A stretch of DNA of 64,000 bases, from NCBI RefSeq assembly GCF_003966735.1, contig NZ_AP017378.1, forward strand, positions 2,314,905-2,378,904, in the 5' to 3' direction. Made by a program: the position numbers and the translations under genes. The notes below the pieces were generated by a model, which was not told the origin of the DNA, did not search any database, and worked only from the letters and a program-made list of their open reading frames with translations. This document shows positions 30,401 through 39,400 of this stretch, in pieces. This stretch comes from Desulfovibrio ferrophilus. Its GTDB lineage: Bacteria > Desulfobacterota > Desulfovibrionia > Desulfovibrionales > Desulfovibrionaceae. The stretch's first letter is position 1, and each line of letters begins with the position of its first letter.

Positions 30401-30403
30401 AGT

Positions 30404-30832
30404 CTACTCCGCGTAGACGTGGTTAACGTCCGGGCGGGTGATGGCAAAGCGAATGGCGGACTTGTCGCCCACGCACCTGATCTTGTGCTTCACTCCCTGA
30501 GGCACGGTCACGATATCACCGGTAACGACCCGGCGCGTGCCTTCGCCATCAATGAACCATTCCCACTCGCCTTCCATGATCACCCAACATTCGTGGGCAT
30601 CGGGATGGAAATGCAGGCGGTTGCCCTCGCCAGGCAACTGCTGAATCAAAACACCGCCGAACACATCGTTATAGACCAAACGCACGGCCCAGGAGCCTTC
30701 GCCCATCTCGTCCTTGATGGCGGCAAGATTGGTGACAGGAACGTTCTCAAAGGTTTTCAGGACGGTCTTTTCCACTCCGTCATCCTTGAGCACACGGGCG
30801 ACATCATCGTCATGGCGTTGATTCTCAGACAT
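30404..30832 (-). CDS. Cupin-domain protein
   Basis: The 142-residue single-domain cupin has a metal-site motif LHFHPDAHECWVI (HxHx4-5E type) and a second-motif histidine in PQGVKHKIR. Cupins include sugar isomerases, epimerases and dioxygenases, so no reaction is assigned. ATG 30832 is selected because AAGGAG lies seven bases upstream; a TTG just before it is a weaker choice. It heads the cupin-SDR-cytidylyltransferase operon, which suggests a role in a sugar pathway. Confidence 0.8.
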   Translation of the reverse strand: MSENQRHDDDVARVLKDDGVEKTVLKTFENVPVTNLAAIKDEMGEGSWAVRLVYNDVFGGVLIQQLPGEGNRLHFHPDAHECWVIMEGEWEWFIDGEGTRRVVTGDIVTVPQGVKHKIRCVGDKSAIRFAITRPDVNHVYAE

Positions 30833-30982
30833 CAATATTCTCCTTTTCGGCGCTCATGCGCCGCTGATTCCATGCAGTGCGAAACAGAGATTTGCAATCG
30901 GGAAGAGACTCTATTCTTCACGCGCCGAGGGTGTCAACCGGGCCTTGCCTCTCATGGGTGAGCGGGCTATGGCAAACGGGCC

Positions 30983-31597
30983 ATGGCACTTCGTTATCCC
31001 ATCCCCTCCGCCGACCATCGGTTGGAGAACTCCATCAAACGCAGCCGATTCATTGTCAGCGCGGCCCATGCCCCTGATGCTGAAACGGCCAAGGCCTTCA
31101 TCAACGACATCCGTGCCGAATTTTCCGACGCCACCCACAATTGCTGGGCCTTTGCAGCCGGACCTCCGGGTGACACCCGCGTCGTGGGCATGAGCGACGA
31201 CGGCGAACCCCACGGCACGGCCGGACGGCCCATGCTGCACGCCCTGCTCCATTCGGGAGTGGGCGAGGTGGCAGTGGTGGTCACGCGCTATTATGGGGGA
31301 ATCAAGCTGGGCACCGGAGGGCTGACCCGCGCTTATTCGGGCATGGTGACCATGATCATTGAAGACATGCCGCTGACCGAAAAAGTGGAGACCGTGCGCC
31401 TGCGCGCCGAGTTCGATTATCAAGCCGTAACCCAGGCCAAGCGACTGCTCCCGGATTACGAAGCCACGGTGCTGAGCGAAGACTACGGGGAGCGGGTGGC
31501 TTACATTCTGGAACTGCCCGAAGAGCATGCCGCAGCACTTACAGAGGCCCTCGTCGAATTGACCGACGGCAAGGCCGTCATCACTCCTGTCTCATAG
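30983..31597 (+). CDS. YigZ/IMPACT family protein
   Basis: The 204-residue protein shows the UPF0029/IMPACT N-terminal domain (KRSRFIVSAAH, THNCWAFAAG, DDGEPHGTAG, VVTRYYGGIKLGTGGLTRAY) and a small C-terminal domain. Family members bind ribosome- or translation-related targets, but the molecular function in bacteria remains unclear. It is divergent from the cupin operon (147-bp gap) and convergent with the molybdopterin oxidoreductase gene. The ATG has no strong ribosome-binding site. Confidence 0.9.
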   Translation: MALRYPIPSADHRLENSIKRSRFIVSAAHAPDAETAKAFINDIRAEFSDATHNCWAFAAGPPGDTRVVGMSDDGEPHGTAGRPMLHALLHSGVGEVAVVVTRYYGGIKLGTGGLTRAYSGMVTMIIEDMPLTEKVETVRLRAEFDYQAVTQAKRLLPDYEATVLSEDYGERVAYILELPEEHAAALTEALVELTDGKAVITPVS

Positions 31598-31612
31598 CGC
31601 TTCCCCACAAGC

Positions 31613-33535
31613 TCAGCTCTCCAGTCGGACCCGCTGGCTGTAATAGGCCGTGCCACCACCCATGTCCGTTTCGGCGGGAACCACAAGCGGATTCAAGCCC
31701 TTGCCATAGCGCATCCAGCCCCCACGGCGTACCACCACGGCTTCGGGATGCACAGTATCGTCCAGCACCAGCCGAACCTCGATCCGACCTCGTTGAGAAA
31801 CGACAAACACGGGCTTGTCCCGGTCCACCTTTTCCAGCATCGGGCTTTGCGACGAAATATAGACCTCAGGCAGCCCCTCCCCCTCGTCACCGGGAGGCAA
31901 CTGGGAGTGGATGGTCTTCCTGCTGATCAGCGTCAGCAAATTCAGGGGGTACTCGGCCGGTTCCTCCGGTTCGGGAGACAGTTCCTCTACAAACCGAAAC
32001 TTCCCGTCCGCATGCCCGAACTCGAGATTCTCAAATGCCACGACAGGCCAATCGGCCTTGGCAAACCCCTTGGCCCGCAATTCATCCAGAGTCACCTTCA
32101 GGTTCGGAGTCTGTAGCCCACGGGCCAAAGTCTCCTCCCGGTCGGGCAGCAGCACGGGCTCGGCCAGGCGCTTGCCCAGATCCTCCAGAATATCCCAGTC
32201 GTTGCGGACCTCGCCCGGGGGGTCCTGCACCTTGGCAGAATGGGCCACCCAGTCGTGCAGACAGGACCCAAGCACGTCTTCGCGCTCGGTCATCAAAGCA
32301 CACGGCAGAATCAAATCAGCCCGCAGGGCTGTATCCGTAAAGAACGTATCCACCGCAACCACAAATTCGCAACGCCCAAAGGCCTCGACCATCACATCGC
32401 CCGCAGGCATCTGATTAATGAAGTTACCGCCGTCCACCCAGATCATTTCAATGGGAGGTTCCGCTCGCATGATGGCCCGACCGATGTTGTGCACGGGCAG
32501 AGTCCGGCGCGGTTTGTCCGCCGCACCGTCGTCCGACCATTTACTGAAGTTACGGCCCGAGGAGATATTGTAGTGTGCACCACCCCCAGCAATGCCCACA
32601 TTGCCCGAGAGCATGACCACGGCATCGATCCAGCGCACGTTTTCGCCACCATGCAGGTAGCGTTGCAGGCCCCAGCCGATGACCGAAGCCGTAGGGCCAT
32701 CTGCGGTGTACCAATCCAGAACCATCTCGAAATCAGCACGGGACACGCCACAAGCTTCCAACAGGTCATTGGTTTCCATCCCGACCACCAATGACTCAAG
32801 GGTCGAAAGATTGGCAGCGGCATCGCGAATTTCGGCTGCCACGCCACGAGTCAGCAGCCCCTTGCACAGGGCCGCAGCCAGAAAGCGATCCGTACCCGGA
32901 CGAATCAAGACGATTTCGTCGGAAAAGCCCTCGTTCCCACCGTAGGCCGGGGAGATAGTCAAGACCTTGGTCCCGGCCTTACGCGCGGCCTTGACGATGG
33001 CGGCCTGGTGCACCGAGAACCGAGAAAAATCCCGGCCCCAGTTCACAATGCGCGACGCGTTCTGAAGGTCCTCCGGGTGGTTGGTATCCAGTACGCCGAA
33101 ATCTGCCTCCGAAGCCACGATTCCGGCCTCATCACAGGGCGAACCGCTCAGGGTCGAGCTGCCCAGCCGCCCGAAGAACCAGTTGGAAACGCCAGCCAGC
33201 ACCCCCCGGTAGCCGTGGCCCTTCATGTGCAAAATGCGCTCGGGCTTGTTGCGCAGCTTATCGATGCGCCGGGTGACGAGATCAAGGGCTTCGTCCCAGG
33301 TCACGGGCCAATAGCCCGCGCCAGAGCGCACCAGCGGCTGGGTAATACGCTCGGGATGGGTAAGCATCTGCGGATACTTGGCCGTCTTGGCGCAGATGAA
33401 GCCCTTGGTGAAGGGATGCTCCGGGTTGCCCTTGAACGAACAGCTTCCGTCCTCGTTTTTGGTCACGACAATGGAACAACAGTCCGGGCAGTCACGGGTA
33501 CAGGCGGAGACAAATTCAGTAGTGCTCATGCACAT
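31613..33535 (-). CDS. Molybdopterin-dependent oxidoreductase (cytoplasmic type)
   Basis: The 640-residue catalytic subunit of the Mo/W-bis-MGD family has the N-terminal [4Fe-4S] cysteines C12, C16, C20 (ACTRDCPDCCS) and a fourth in GFICAK. Domains II and III follow (GHGYRGVLAGVS; MIWVDGGNFINQMP). A C-terminal molybdopterin-binding barrel begins at LTLISRKTIHSQLPPG and includes VFVVSQRGRIEVR. A cysteine in LSGSPCDEAG is placed to be the metal ligand. No Tat signal is seen. No small subunit or cofactor gene is adjacent, so substrate and electron partner are open. ATG 33529 is an equally good start. Confidence 0.85.
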   Translation of the reverse strand: MCMSTTEFVSACTRDCPDCCSIVVTKNEDGSCSFKGNPEHPFTKGFICAKTAKYPQMLTHPERITQPLVRSGAGYWPVTWDEALDLVTRRIDKLRNKPERILHMKGHGYRGVLAGVSNWFFGRLGSSTLSGSPCDEAGIVASEADFGVLDTNHPEDLQNASRIVNWGRDFSRFSVHQAAIVKAARKAGTKVLTISPAYGGNEGFSDEIVLIRPGTDRFLAAALCKGLLTRGVAAEIRDAAANLSTLESLVVGMETNDLLEACGVSRADFEMVLDWYTADGPTASVIGWGLQRYLHGGENVRWIDAVVMLSGNVGIAGGGAHYNISSGRNFSKWSDDGAADKPRRTLPVHNIGRAIMRAEPPIEMIWVDGGNFINQMPAGDVMVEAFGRCEFVVAVDTFFTDTALRADLILPCALMTEREDVLGSCLHDWVAHSAKVQDPPGEVRNDWDILEDLGKRLAEPVLLPDREETLARGLQTPNLKVTLDELRAKGFAKADWPVVAFENLEFGHADGKFRFVEELSPEPEEPAEYPLNLLTLISRKTIHSQLPPGDEGEGLPEVYISSQSPMLEKVDRDKPVFVVSQRGRIEVRLVLDDTVHPEAVVVRRGGWMRYGKGLNPLVVPAETDMGGGTAYYSQRVRLES

Positions 33536-33636
33536 TCTGGTAGCCCAACCCGCCCCGAGGCGTAAAGTGACAATCGTCTGAACGAGGCACCGCCTTCGAC
33601 TTGTCGTAGACAGTGCCCTTCTCCACTTCCACCAAC

Positions 33637-34491
33637 TCAGCGAATCTCCACCTCATCCCGCACCACTTTGAAATATCCTTTCCAGACGTTGTAGTCCCCG
33701 CGATCACAAGTCTGAGGGTCGTTAATAATATTTCCGGAACTATCAAGATTGGTGGCTCGTCCCTCTCCAGGCTTATGAGACCATGTGCCATCACTGCCCT
33801 TGCGCCACCAATGATAATCCTCATCCCCTCCCGTCAGATCCAAGGCCAACGCCACGTAATGCCCTGTCGCCAGAACCGCGTTAGCATTGGGTACCGCCTC
33901 CAAGCCATCTGCCCTTGCAAGAACAGCAGTACGGCGGACCACTCCAACATTGCGACATCGGCTAGCCCTCCCTGGTTGGGCAAAGCCATTCGTCAGAATG
34001 TTCGTCGCATAATTATAGCAATTATTACGATGCCGCACATAGCTGCTGATATTCCAACGCCCTGGATTGTATGAAGGAACGACCGTCAGCCCCATGGCCT
34101 TGAGCTTCACCCCCGGCCCATTGTGGACATTGGTACGGATATCTTCATTCATGGAGTCATGCTGGCCGGGCGTAAGACTGACCTGCCCTACCTCAAGTAG
34201 AAACTTCTCCAAGAAGGATTGATCGTCCACCCGGTTCTCCTCAAAATAGCCATCCAGATCGACCAACCCATCATGCACATACAGCTCATCAGGCACTCCA
34301 CCCTCATCCGGTTCCGTACTGACCAATAGTCCTCCGTAACCGAGATAGGCATGGCCCCTGGGGTAGCTCTGCCCGCTGACTGGCTTTTCCTTTTTCAGAA
34401 TATCCAAAAACATGTTTTCCTGCTCATCATCCAGTTCCCAGACCGGATTGGGCAAACCCGCATTGATCATGGCCCGCACGATGGTAGACAT
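33637..34491 (-). CDS. Unrecognised 284-residue protein with Cys/His motif
   Basis: The family is not recognised with confidence. Features: a plain N-terminus without signal peptide; a central RNNCYNYATN motif (about residue 155); and a C-terminal block GHYVALALDLTG, EDYHWWRKGSDGTWSHKPG, NLDSSGNIINDP that ends in a GYFKV strand. A Cys before a His-rich segment recalls papain-like or NlpC-like hydrolases. That is a guess from motif order only. ATG 34491 follows AGGAGG. The stretch near 33961-34030 looks more AT-rich than the neighbours, which may indicate acquisition by transfer. Confidence 0.6.
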   Translation of the reverse strand: MSTIVRAMINAGLPNPVWELDDEQENMFLDILKKEKPVSGQSYPRGHAYLGYGGLLVSTEPDEGGVPDELYVHDGLVDLDGYFEENRVDDQSFLEKFLLEVGQVSLTPGQHDSMNEDIRTNVHNGPGVKLKAMGLTVVPSYNPGRWNISSYVRHRNNCYNYATNILTNGFAQPGRASRCRNVGVVRRTAVLARADGLEAVPNANAVLATGHYVALALDLTGGDEDYHWWRKGSDGTWSHKPGEGRATNLDSSGNIINDPQTCDRGDYNVWKGYFKVVRDEVEIR

Positions 34492-34563
34492 AGATTCCTC
34501 CTGCACGTTGAGGTGGCCCTTCCCGGGGTATGTCTATATAGAATAATCTACACACCAAGGAAC

Positions 34564-34602
34564 AAAAAGAAAACCCCCATCTCCAAAATCAGGAGATGGG
34601 GG
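34564..34602 (-). terminator. Strong terminator of the fba-gapA operon
   Basis: An 11-bp perfect stem (CCCCCATCTCC at 34574-34584 with GGAGATGGGGG at 34592-34602) has a 7-nt loop. It is followed on the minus strand by TTTTCTTTTTG. It sits 30 bp after the gapA stop. Confidence 0.9.
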
Positions 34603-34631
34603 CCATTATCGCTTTTTTAAATCAGAGTTCT

Positions 34632-35633
34632 TTACAGGTCCTTGCCAATCAACTTGATGAAGCGCATCAGCTGGTTGGTGAACCCACTCTCATTGTCGTA
34701 CCAGATGATGAGCTTGAGCTGAGTGCCGTTCATGACGGAGGTCAGCAGACCGTCCACCACGCCGCCGTTCTCGTTGCCCGTGTAGTCCACGGACACCAAC
34801 GGAATCTCGGAGTAGCCCATGTAGCCCTGCATGGAGCCTGCGGCGGCTTCCTTGAGCAGAGCATTGACTTCCTCGGCAGTAACGGACTTCTCCAGCTCAC
34901 AGACCATGTCCACCAGCGAAACGTTGGGGGTCGGCACACGCATGGACATGCCGTCCAGCTTACCCTTGAGTTCCGGAATGACCATGGTCACGGCCTTGGC
35001 CGCGCCAGTGGTGGTGGGCACAATGCTCATGGCGGCAGCGCGGCCACGGCGCAGGTCCGAATGAGACCCGTCCAGAATGCGCTGGCTCATGGTGTAGGAA
35101 TGCACGGTGGTGATCTGACCGTGCTTGATACCGAAGGCGTCATGAATAAGCTTCACGGCCGGAGCCATGCAGTTCGTGGTGCACGATGCGCTGGAAACAA
35201 CGTCATGCTTGGCGGAGTCGTACAGGTCGTGGTTCACGCCCATCACAACGGTCAGGTCCACATCCTTGCCCGGGGCACTGATGATGGCTTTCTTGGCACC
35301 ACATTCGATATGCTTGGACAACCCGGCCTTATCCTTGACCCTGCCCGTCGTCTCGATGACCAGATCGACGTTGCCATCCTTCCAGGTCCACTCGCCAATG
35401 GGATGGCGGGTGACGATAATTTCATTGCCGTCAACGGTGAAACCGTTTTCCGTGGCCTTGACCTCACCGGGATAGGTTCCGTGAACGGAGTCGTACTTGA
35501 GCAGGTGCGCCAGAGTCTCGTTATCGGCACGAGCGTTGACCATGGCGACTTCATAGCCGGTTTCCTGAGCCATGAGACGAACCAGGTATCGGCCAATGCG
35601 GCCGAAGCCGTTGATTCCAATGCGTACAGCCAT
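34632..35633 (-). CDS. gapA: Glyceraldehyde-3-phosphate dehydrogenase, type I
   Basis: GAPDH oxidises glyceraldehyde-3-phosphate to 1,3-bisphosphoglycerate in glycolysis/gluconeogenesis. The 333-residue protein has the NAD-binding start (VRIGINGFGRIGRYLVRL), catalytic C151 in SSASCTTNCMAP, and substrate/cofactor segments such as SDLRRGRAAAMSIVPTTTGA and WYDNESG. ATG 35633 is used, with AAGGAAG upstream; the open frame's earlier start lies in the fba gap. It is 22 bp after fba, so the two enzymes share an operon. Confidence 0.97.
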   Translation of the reverse strand: MAVRIGINGFGRIGRYLVRLMAQETGYEVAMVNARADNETLAHLLKYDSVHGTYPGEVKATENGFTVDGNEIIVTRHPIGEWTWKDGNVDLVIETTGRVKDKAGLSKHIECGAKKAIISAPGKDVDLTVVMGVNHDLYDSAKHDVVSSASCTTNCMAPAVKLIHDAFGIKHGQITTVHSYTMSQRILDGSHSDLRRGRAAAMSIVPTTTGAAKAVTMVIPELKGKLDGMSMRVPTPNVSLVDMVCELEKSVTAEEVNALLKEAAAGSMQGYMGYSEIPLVSVDYTGNENGGVVDGLLTSVMNGTQLKLIIWYDNESGFTNQLMRFIKLIGKDL

Positions 35634-35655
35634 CTGTCTCTTCCTTTGCGTTGCG

Positions 35656-36579
35656 TTAGATCTGGTTGGAACAGCCGAGCACATTCTTGATCTTGTGCTG
35701 CACCATGTCCTTCACGGCCTGGCGCGCGGCGCCCAGGTACTTCCGGGGGTCAAATACGGTGGGATTGTCCACGAAGGACTTGCGAATAGTGGCGGTCATG
35801 GCCAGACGGATATCGGTATCGATATTGATCTTGCAGACGCCAAAGGTTGCGGCCTTGCGCAGCAGGTCTTCGGGCACACCCTTGGCACCGGGGATGTCAC
35901 CGCCGTACTGGTTGGCCATTTCCACGAACTCCTGCGGCACCGAGGATGACCCGTGCAGTACCAGAGGATAATCAGGCATGATCTTGGTGATCTTTTCCAA
36001 ACGCTCAAAGTCCAGACGGGGTTCGCCAGCAAACTTGTAGGCCCCATGGCTGGTGCCGATGGCAATGGCCAGGGAGTCACAGCCCGAGCGCTCCACAAAC
36101 TCCACAGCCTGGTCAGGCTCGGTGTAGACGTTTTCCTCGCTGACCACATGCTCCTCGATACCGGCCAGGCGGCCCAACTCGGCCTCAACCCAGACGCCGC
36201 GGTCATGGGCGTAGTCCACCACCTGTTTGGTGATTTTGATGTTCTCGTCAAAGGACAGGTGCGATCCGTCGTACATCACGGAGGTAAAGCCACCGTCGAT
36301 GCAGGCCTTGCAGATGTCGAAGTCAGCGCCATGGTCAAGATGCACGACCACGGGCAGGTCGGCCTCGACCAGGGCAGCCTCGATAAGCTTCATCAGGTAG
36401 ATCTGGCTGGCGTATTTGCGAGCGCCTGATGAAATCTGCAGAATCAGAGGGGCCTTTTCCTCTTCTGCGGCCATCATGATGCCCTGAATGATTTCCATGT
36501 TATTGACGTTGAATGCGCCAACAGCATGGCCGCCCTTATAAGCCTTCTCGAACATCTCTTTGGGTCCGGTAAGCGGCAT
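35656..36579 (-). CDS. fba: Fructose-bisphosphate aldolase, class II
   Basis: The 307-residue zinc aldolase interconverts fructose-1,6-bisphosphate and two triose phosphates. Visible elements: GGHAVGAFNVNNMEI at the front, metal ligands in VHLDHGADFD and in LPLVLHGSSSVP-type YPLVLHGSSSVPQE, and the phosphate site region AIGTSHGAYKFAGEP. Family length is normal. It precedes gapA in a two-gene carbon unit. The 158-bp upstream region holds no obvious gene, and an AT-rich patch near 36700 may contain its promoter. Confidence 0.96.
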   Translation of the reverse strand: MPLTGPKEMFEKAYKGGHAVGAFNVNNMEIIQGIMMAAEEEKAPLILQISSGARKYASQIYLMKLIEAALVEADLPVVVHLDHGADFDICKACIDGGFTSVMYDGSHLSFDENIKITKQVVDYAHDRGVWVEAELGRLAGIEEHVVSEENVYTEPDQAVEFVERSGCDSLAIAIGTSHGAYKFAGEPRLDFERLEKITKIMPDYPLVLHGSSSVPQEFVEMANQYGGDIPGAKGVPEDLLRKAATFGVCKINIDTDIRLAMTATIRKSFVDNPTVFDPRKYLGAARQAVKDMVQHKIKNVLGCSNQI

Positions 36580-36737
36580 GGGGTCCTCCTCGAAAAGCTA
36601 TGGTTCAGGGCGGGACGCATGCAGCTCCCGTCCGGTCGATACACAATGAATTGATCGAGCCCGCCTCCCCCCGGGGTGCGGCACTCTAAAGTGACATGCT
36701 GAAACGAATTATTTTATAGACTGAGGGCGGTAGGCTG

Positions 36738-37493
36738 TCAACGAACGGCCAGTGCCTCCAGACGGGGCAACAGTTCGGAGTCCGTAAAATTGAACCTGAG
36801 TGGGGTCAAGGTAATATGACCATCCCACAACAACGCCCGGTCCGTATCCGGCGAGACCTTCTCTTTCGGAATCTCCCCTTCCAGCCAGTAATAGTCACGC
36901 CCGCGGGGGTCCTTACGCGCGACATACCAATCGCGATAGGCCGCCGTGGTCTGACGGCACACGGCCAGCGGTTTGGCTTCGGTCAAGGGACAGTTGGGAA
37001 AATTCAGATTCAGCACACTTTGCTCGGGCAGCTGCTCCCAGTCCATGCGTCCCACGAAATCGGCAGCCCAGCCCGCCTGCTCCGAGGCATCGGTGAAATT
37101 CCAGTTATCCAGAGACACAGCCAGGGCAGGCAGCCCCATGAGCGCCCCTTCAGTGGCGGCGGAAACCGTACCGGAATAGATGATATCAACGCCCACATTG
37201 CAACCTGAGTTGATGCCCGACACCACAAGGTCAGGTGCCTTGTCCAGCAACTGAGTCAGCCCCAGCTTCACGCAGTCCACAGGGGTTCCGTTGACGCCCA
37301 TGCCGTTGAAGCCGTTCTCCTGAAAGCGCTTCACCTTGAGCGGCATGGTCAGGGTCACGGCGTGGCCCACAGCCGATTGTTCGGAGACGGGAGCAACCAC
37401 CTCCACGCTATGCCCGGCATCGCGCAGGGCCTGATCCAGAGCGCGCAGGCCCACGGCCTGGATGCCATCATCATTGGTCAACAGAATATGCAT
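36738..37493 (-). CDS. surE: 5'/3'-nucleotidase SurE
   Basis: SurE is a metal-dependent phosphatase acting on nucleoside monophosphates in stationary-phase survival. The 251-residue protein starts with MHILLTNDDGIQAVG, where D8/D9 bind metal, and has the conserved SGINSGCNVGVDIIYSGTVSAATEGAL block. Length is normal. It is read away from the YhaM-like gene across a 207-bp gap that holds no clear RNA gene. A separate promoter is implied. Confidence 0.95.
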   Translation of the reverse strand: MHILLTNDDGIQAVGLRALDQALRDAGHSVEVVAPVSEQSAVGHAVTLTMPLKVKRFQENGFNGMGVNGTPVDCVKLGLTQLLDKAPDLVVSGINSGCNVGVDIIYSGTVSAATEGALMGLPALAVSLDNWNFTDASEQAGWAADFVGRMDWEQLPEQSVLNLNFPNCPLTEAKPLAVCRQTTAAYRDWYVARKDPRGRDYYWLEGEIPKEKVSPDTDRALLWDGHITLTPLRFNFTDSELLPRLEALAVR

Positions 37494-37700
37494 GGAATCA
37501 TCTATCCTTACGGTAATCGGGGTGTATTTTTAGCCGCACGACATCAAAAGTCTGCTGCCGAGCTGTTCACCGCCAGATTAGCCCAGCAAAGCCACGTTCG
37601 CAATGCCGCGTGCACCCCTTGGGCAATTGCGCCCTCTTGCCATGTCTGCTATCGAAATGCAGCAAACCGTTATCGACATAACCACTGACCCCATCGGAAC

Positions 37701-38741
37701 ATGACGCAGAAAAGCACCTTCGTCCGAGACCTGACCCCCGGACAAAACGTAGATGAAATATTTCTTCTGGCCTCCGCCCAACAGGGCCAGGCCAAGAATG
37801 GTCCGTTCTGGTCCCTGACGCTGGCGGACCGTTCCGGTGAGATCCCCACCAAGATATTCAGCCCCCAGGCGCAGGCCATCACGAACCTTGCCGCCGGACA
37901 ATTTGTCCGCATTCGCGGCATGGTGGGCACCTACCGCGACCAGCCCCAGGTCGTGGCCGACGCGGCCACGGTGGTGGAGCCCTCAGCCAATGGCTTGCAA
38001 CTGGCCGACTTCGTCCCTGCCAGCGAACGCGATCCCGAAGACATGCTCGCAGACCTGGAAAAGCTCTGCAAAGAAAACATCCGCCACAAGCCGCTCCGTG
38101 TTCTGGTGCGCACCGTACTCACCAACAAACAGATCAAGGCGCGCATCATGCCTGCGCCCGGTGCCATCAGCATCCACCACGCCTATGCTGGCGGGTTGGT
38201 GGAACACACACTGTCCGTGTGCCGTCTGTGCATGTCGTTCTGCGACCTCTATCCTGAACTGGATCGTCAGGTACTGCTGGCCGCAGCCGTATTCCATGAC
38301 CTGGGCAAGGCTTGGGAATACGCCCAGGGACCGGTACGCGAACACACCGATGAAGGCCGCTTGTTAGGGCACATCCAGCTGGGGCTGAACGTCATCGAGC
38401 CATTTCTCGCGACGGCCATGGAAAAGGGACTGGAACCCGAGGTGGCGATGCACTTGAAGCACATCATCGTCAGCCACCACGGCGAACTTGAATTCGGCTC
38501 ACCCAAGCGCCCCAAGACCCCCGAGGCCTTTGCCCTGCATTTCGCGGACAATCTGGACGCCAAACTGAAGACCGTGGCCGAGGCCGTGGAACCTGCCGTA
38601 CCCGAAGACGAAACCGGCTGGAGCCCCTATGTGCGCTCCCTGGGCCGATTCGTATACAAACCCAAGCGCACCCCCGACCCCGCCGCCGAAAACGGCGACG
38701 ACAAAAAGGACGAGCAATGTTTATTACCTTTGAAGGCATAG
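37701..38741 (+). CDS. YhaM-like OB-fold/HD-domain 3'-5' exonuclease
   Basis: The 346-residue protein has an N-terminal OB-fold nucleic-acid-binding domain (about 20-100; [36 protein letters not shown]). An HD-type metal hydrolase domain follows ([55 protein letters not shown]). That is the layout of YhaM/CBF1 exoribonucleases, which trim RNA and DNA 3' ends. The Lys/Asp-rich tail overlaps the tmk start by 25 bp, so the two are co-translated. Confidence 0.88.
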   Translation: MTQKSTFVRDLTPGQNVDEIFLLASAQQGQAKNGPFWSLTLADRSGEIPTKIFSPQAQAITNLAAGQFVRIRGMVGTYRDQPQVVADAATVVEPSANGLQLADFVPASERDPEDMLADLEKLCKENIRHKPLRVLVRTVLTNKQIKARIMPAPGAISIHHAYAGGLVEHTLSVCRLCMSFCDLYPELDRQVLLAAAVFHDLGKAWEYAQGPVREHTDEGRLLGHIQLGLNVIEPFLATAMEKGLEPEVAMHLKHIIVSHHGELEFGSPKRPKTPEAFALHFADNLDAKLKTVAEAVEPAVPEDETGWSPYVRSLGRFVYKPKRTPDPAAENGDDKKDEQCLLPLKA

Positions 38742-39397
38742 AGGGATCGGGAAAATCCACGGTCATGGGCCGCGTCCAGGAGCATCTGGAAGCCCAGGGC
38801 TATGAGGTGTTGCGCACGCTGGAACCGGGCGGCAGCCGCCTGGGCCGTCAGTTGCGCAAAATCCTGCTGGACATGGAAAGCCGTGACCTGACCGGTGAGA
38901 GCGAACTTTTCCTGTATCTGGCGGACCGAGCCCAGCACGTGGCCTCAGTCATCCGCCCAGCTCTTGAAGCCGGACAGGTGGTCCTTTCGGATCGCTACGC
39001 TGACTCCACCATTGTCTATCAAGGCTATGGGCGTGGCCTTGACCCCAAGTTGCTGCACACCTTCAATGACGTGGCAGCCGGCGGCCTGTGGCCCGACCTG
39101 ACGCTGCTCTTCGACCTTTCCCCCGAGGTGGGCTTGAAGCGTGCTTTGACCCGTAACCTGCGCGAAGGGTTGGCCGATTCCGAAGGCCGATTCGAGGCCG
39201 AAAGCCTGGAATTCCACAACCGCATCCGCGAAGGCTACCTGACCTGGGGATCGCTGTACCAGAAGCGCTTCCGCACGGTGAACGCCGAGCAGGGGCTGGC
39301 CGAGGTGGTGCGCGACGCCATCGAAGTCATCGACCAGAATCTGGTCAAACGCGCCGATTCCAGCGAAGGCCCCAAACCCAAGACCCTGCGGGACTAG
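38717..39397 (+). CDS. tmk: Thymidylate kinase
   Basis: The enzyme phosphorylates dTMP to dTDP. The 226-residue protein begins with the P-loop [14 protein letters not shown]. It has an [17 protein letters not shown] segment with the dTMP-binding Arg, a [17 protein letters not shown] motif, and a LID region around [18 protein letters not shown]. Length slightly exceeds the usual 205-215 because of a charged C-terminal tail. It overlaps the upstream nuclease gene and is 3 bp from the glycosyltransferase gene. Confidence 0.96.
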   Translation: MFITFEGIEGSGKSTVMGRVQEHLEAQGYEVLRTLEPGGSRLGRQLRKILLDMESRDLTGESELFLYLADRAQHVASVIRPALEAGQVVLSDRYADSTIVYQGYGRGLDPKLLHTFNDVAAGGLWPDLTLLFDLSPEVGLKRALTRNLREGLADSEGRFEAESLEFHNRIREGYLTWGSLYQKRFRTVNAEQGLAEVVRDAIEVIDQNLVKRADSSEGPKPKTLRD

Positions 39398-39400
39398 CCC

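Noticed and set aside
33516-33824. 102-residue minus-strand ORF overlapping the unrecognised gene
   Set aside because: It overlaps the end of a longer gene with a strong ribosome site and the start of the molybdopterin enzyme. It has no plausible start signal.
37494-37700. Possible structured RNA gene between surE and the YhaM-like gene
   Set aside because: No recognisable tRNA, 6S, SRP or tmRNA features could be found.
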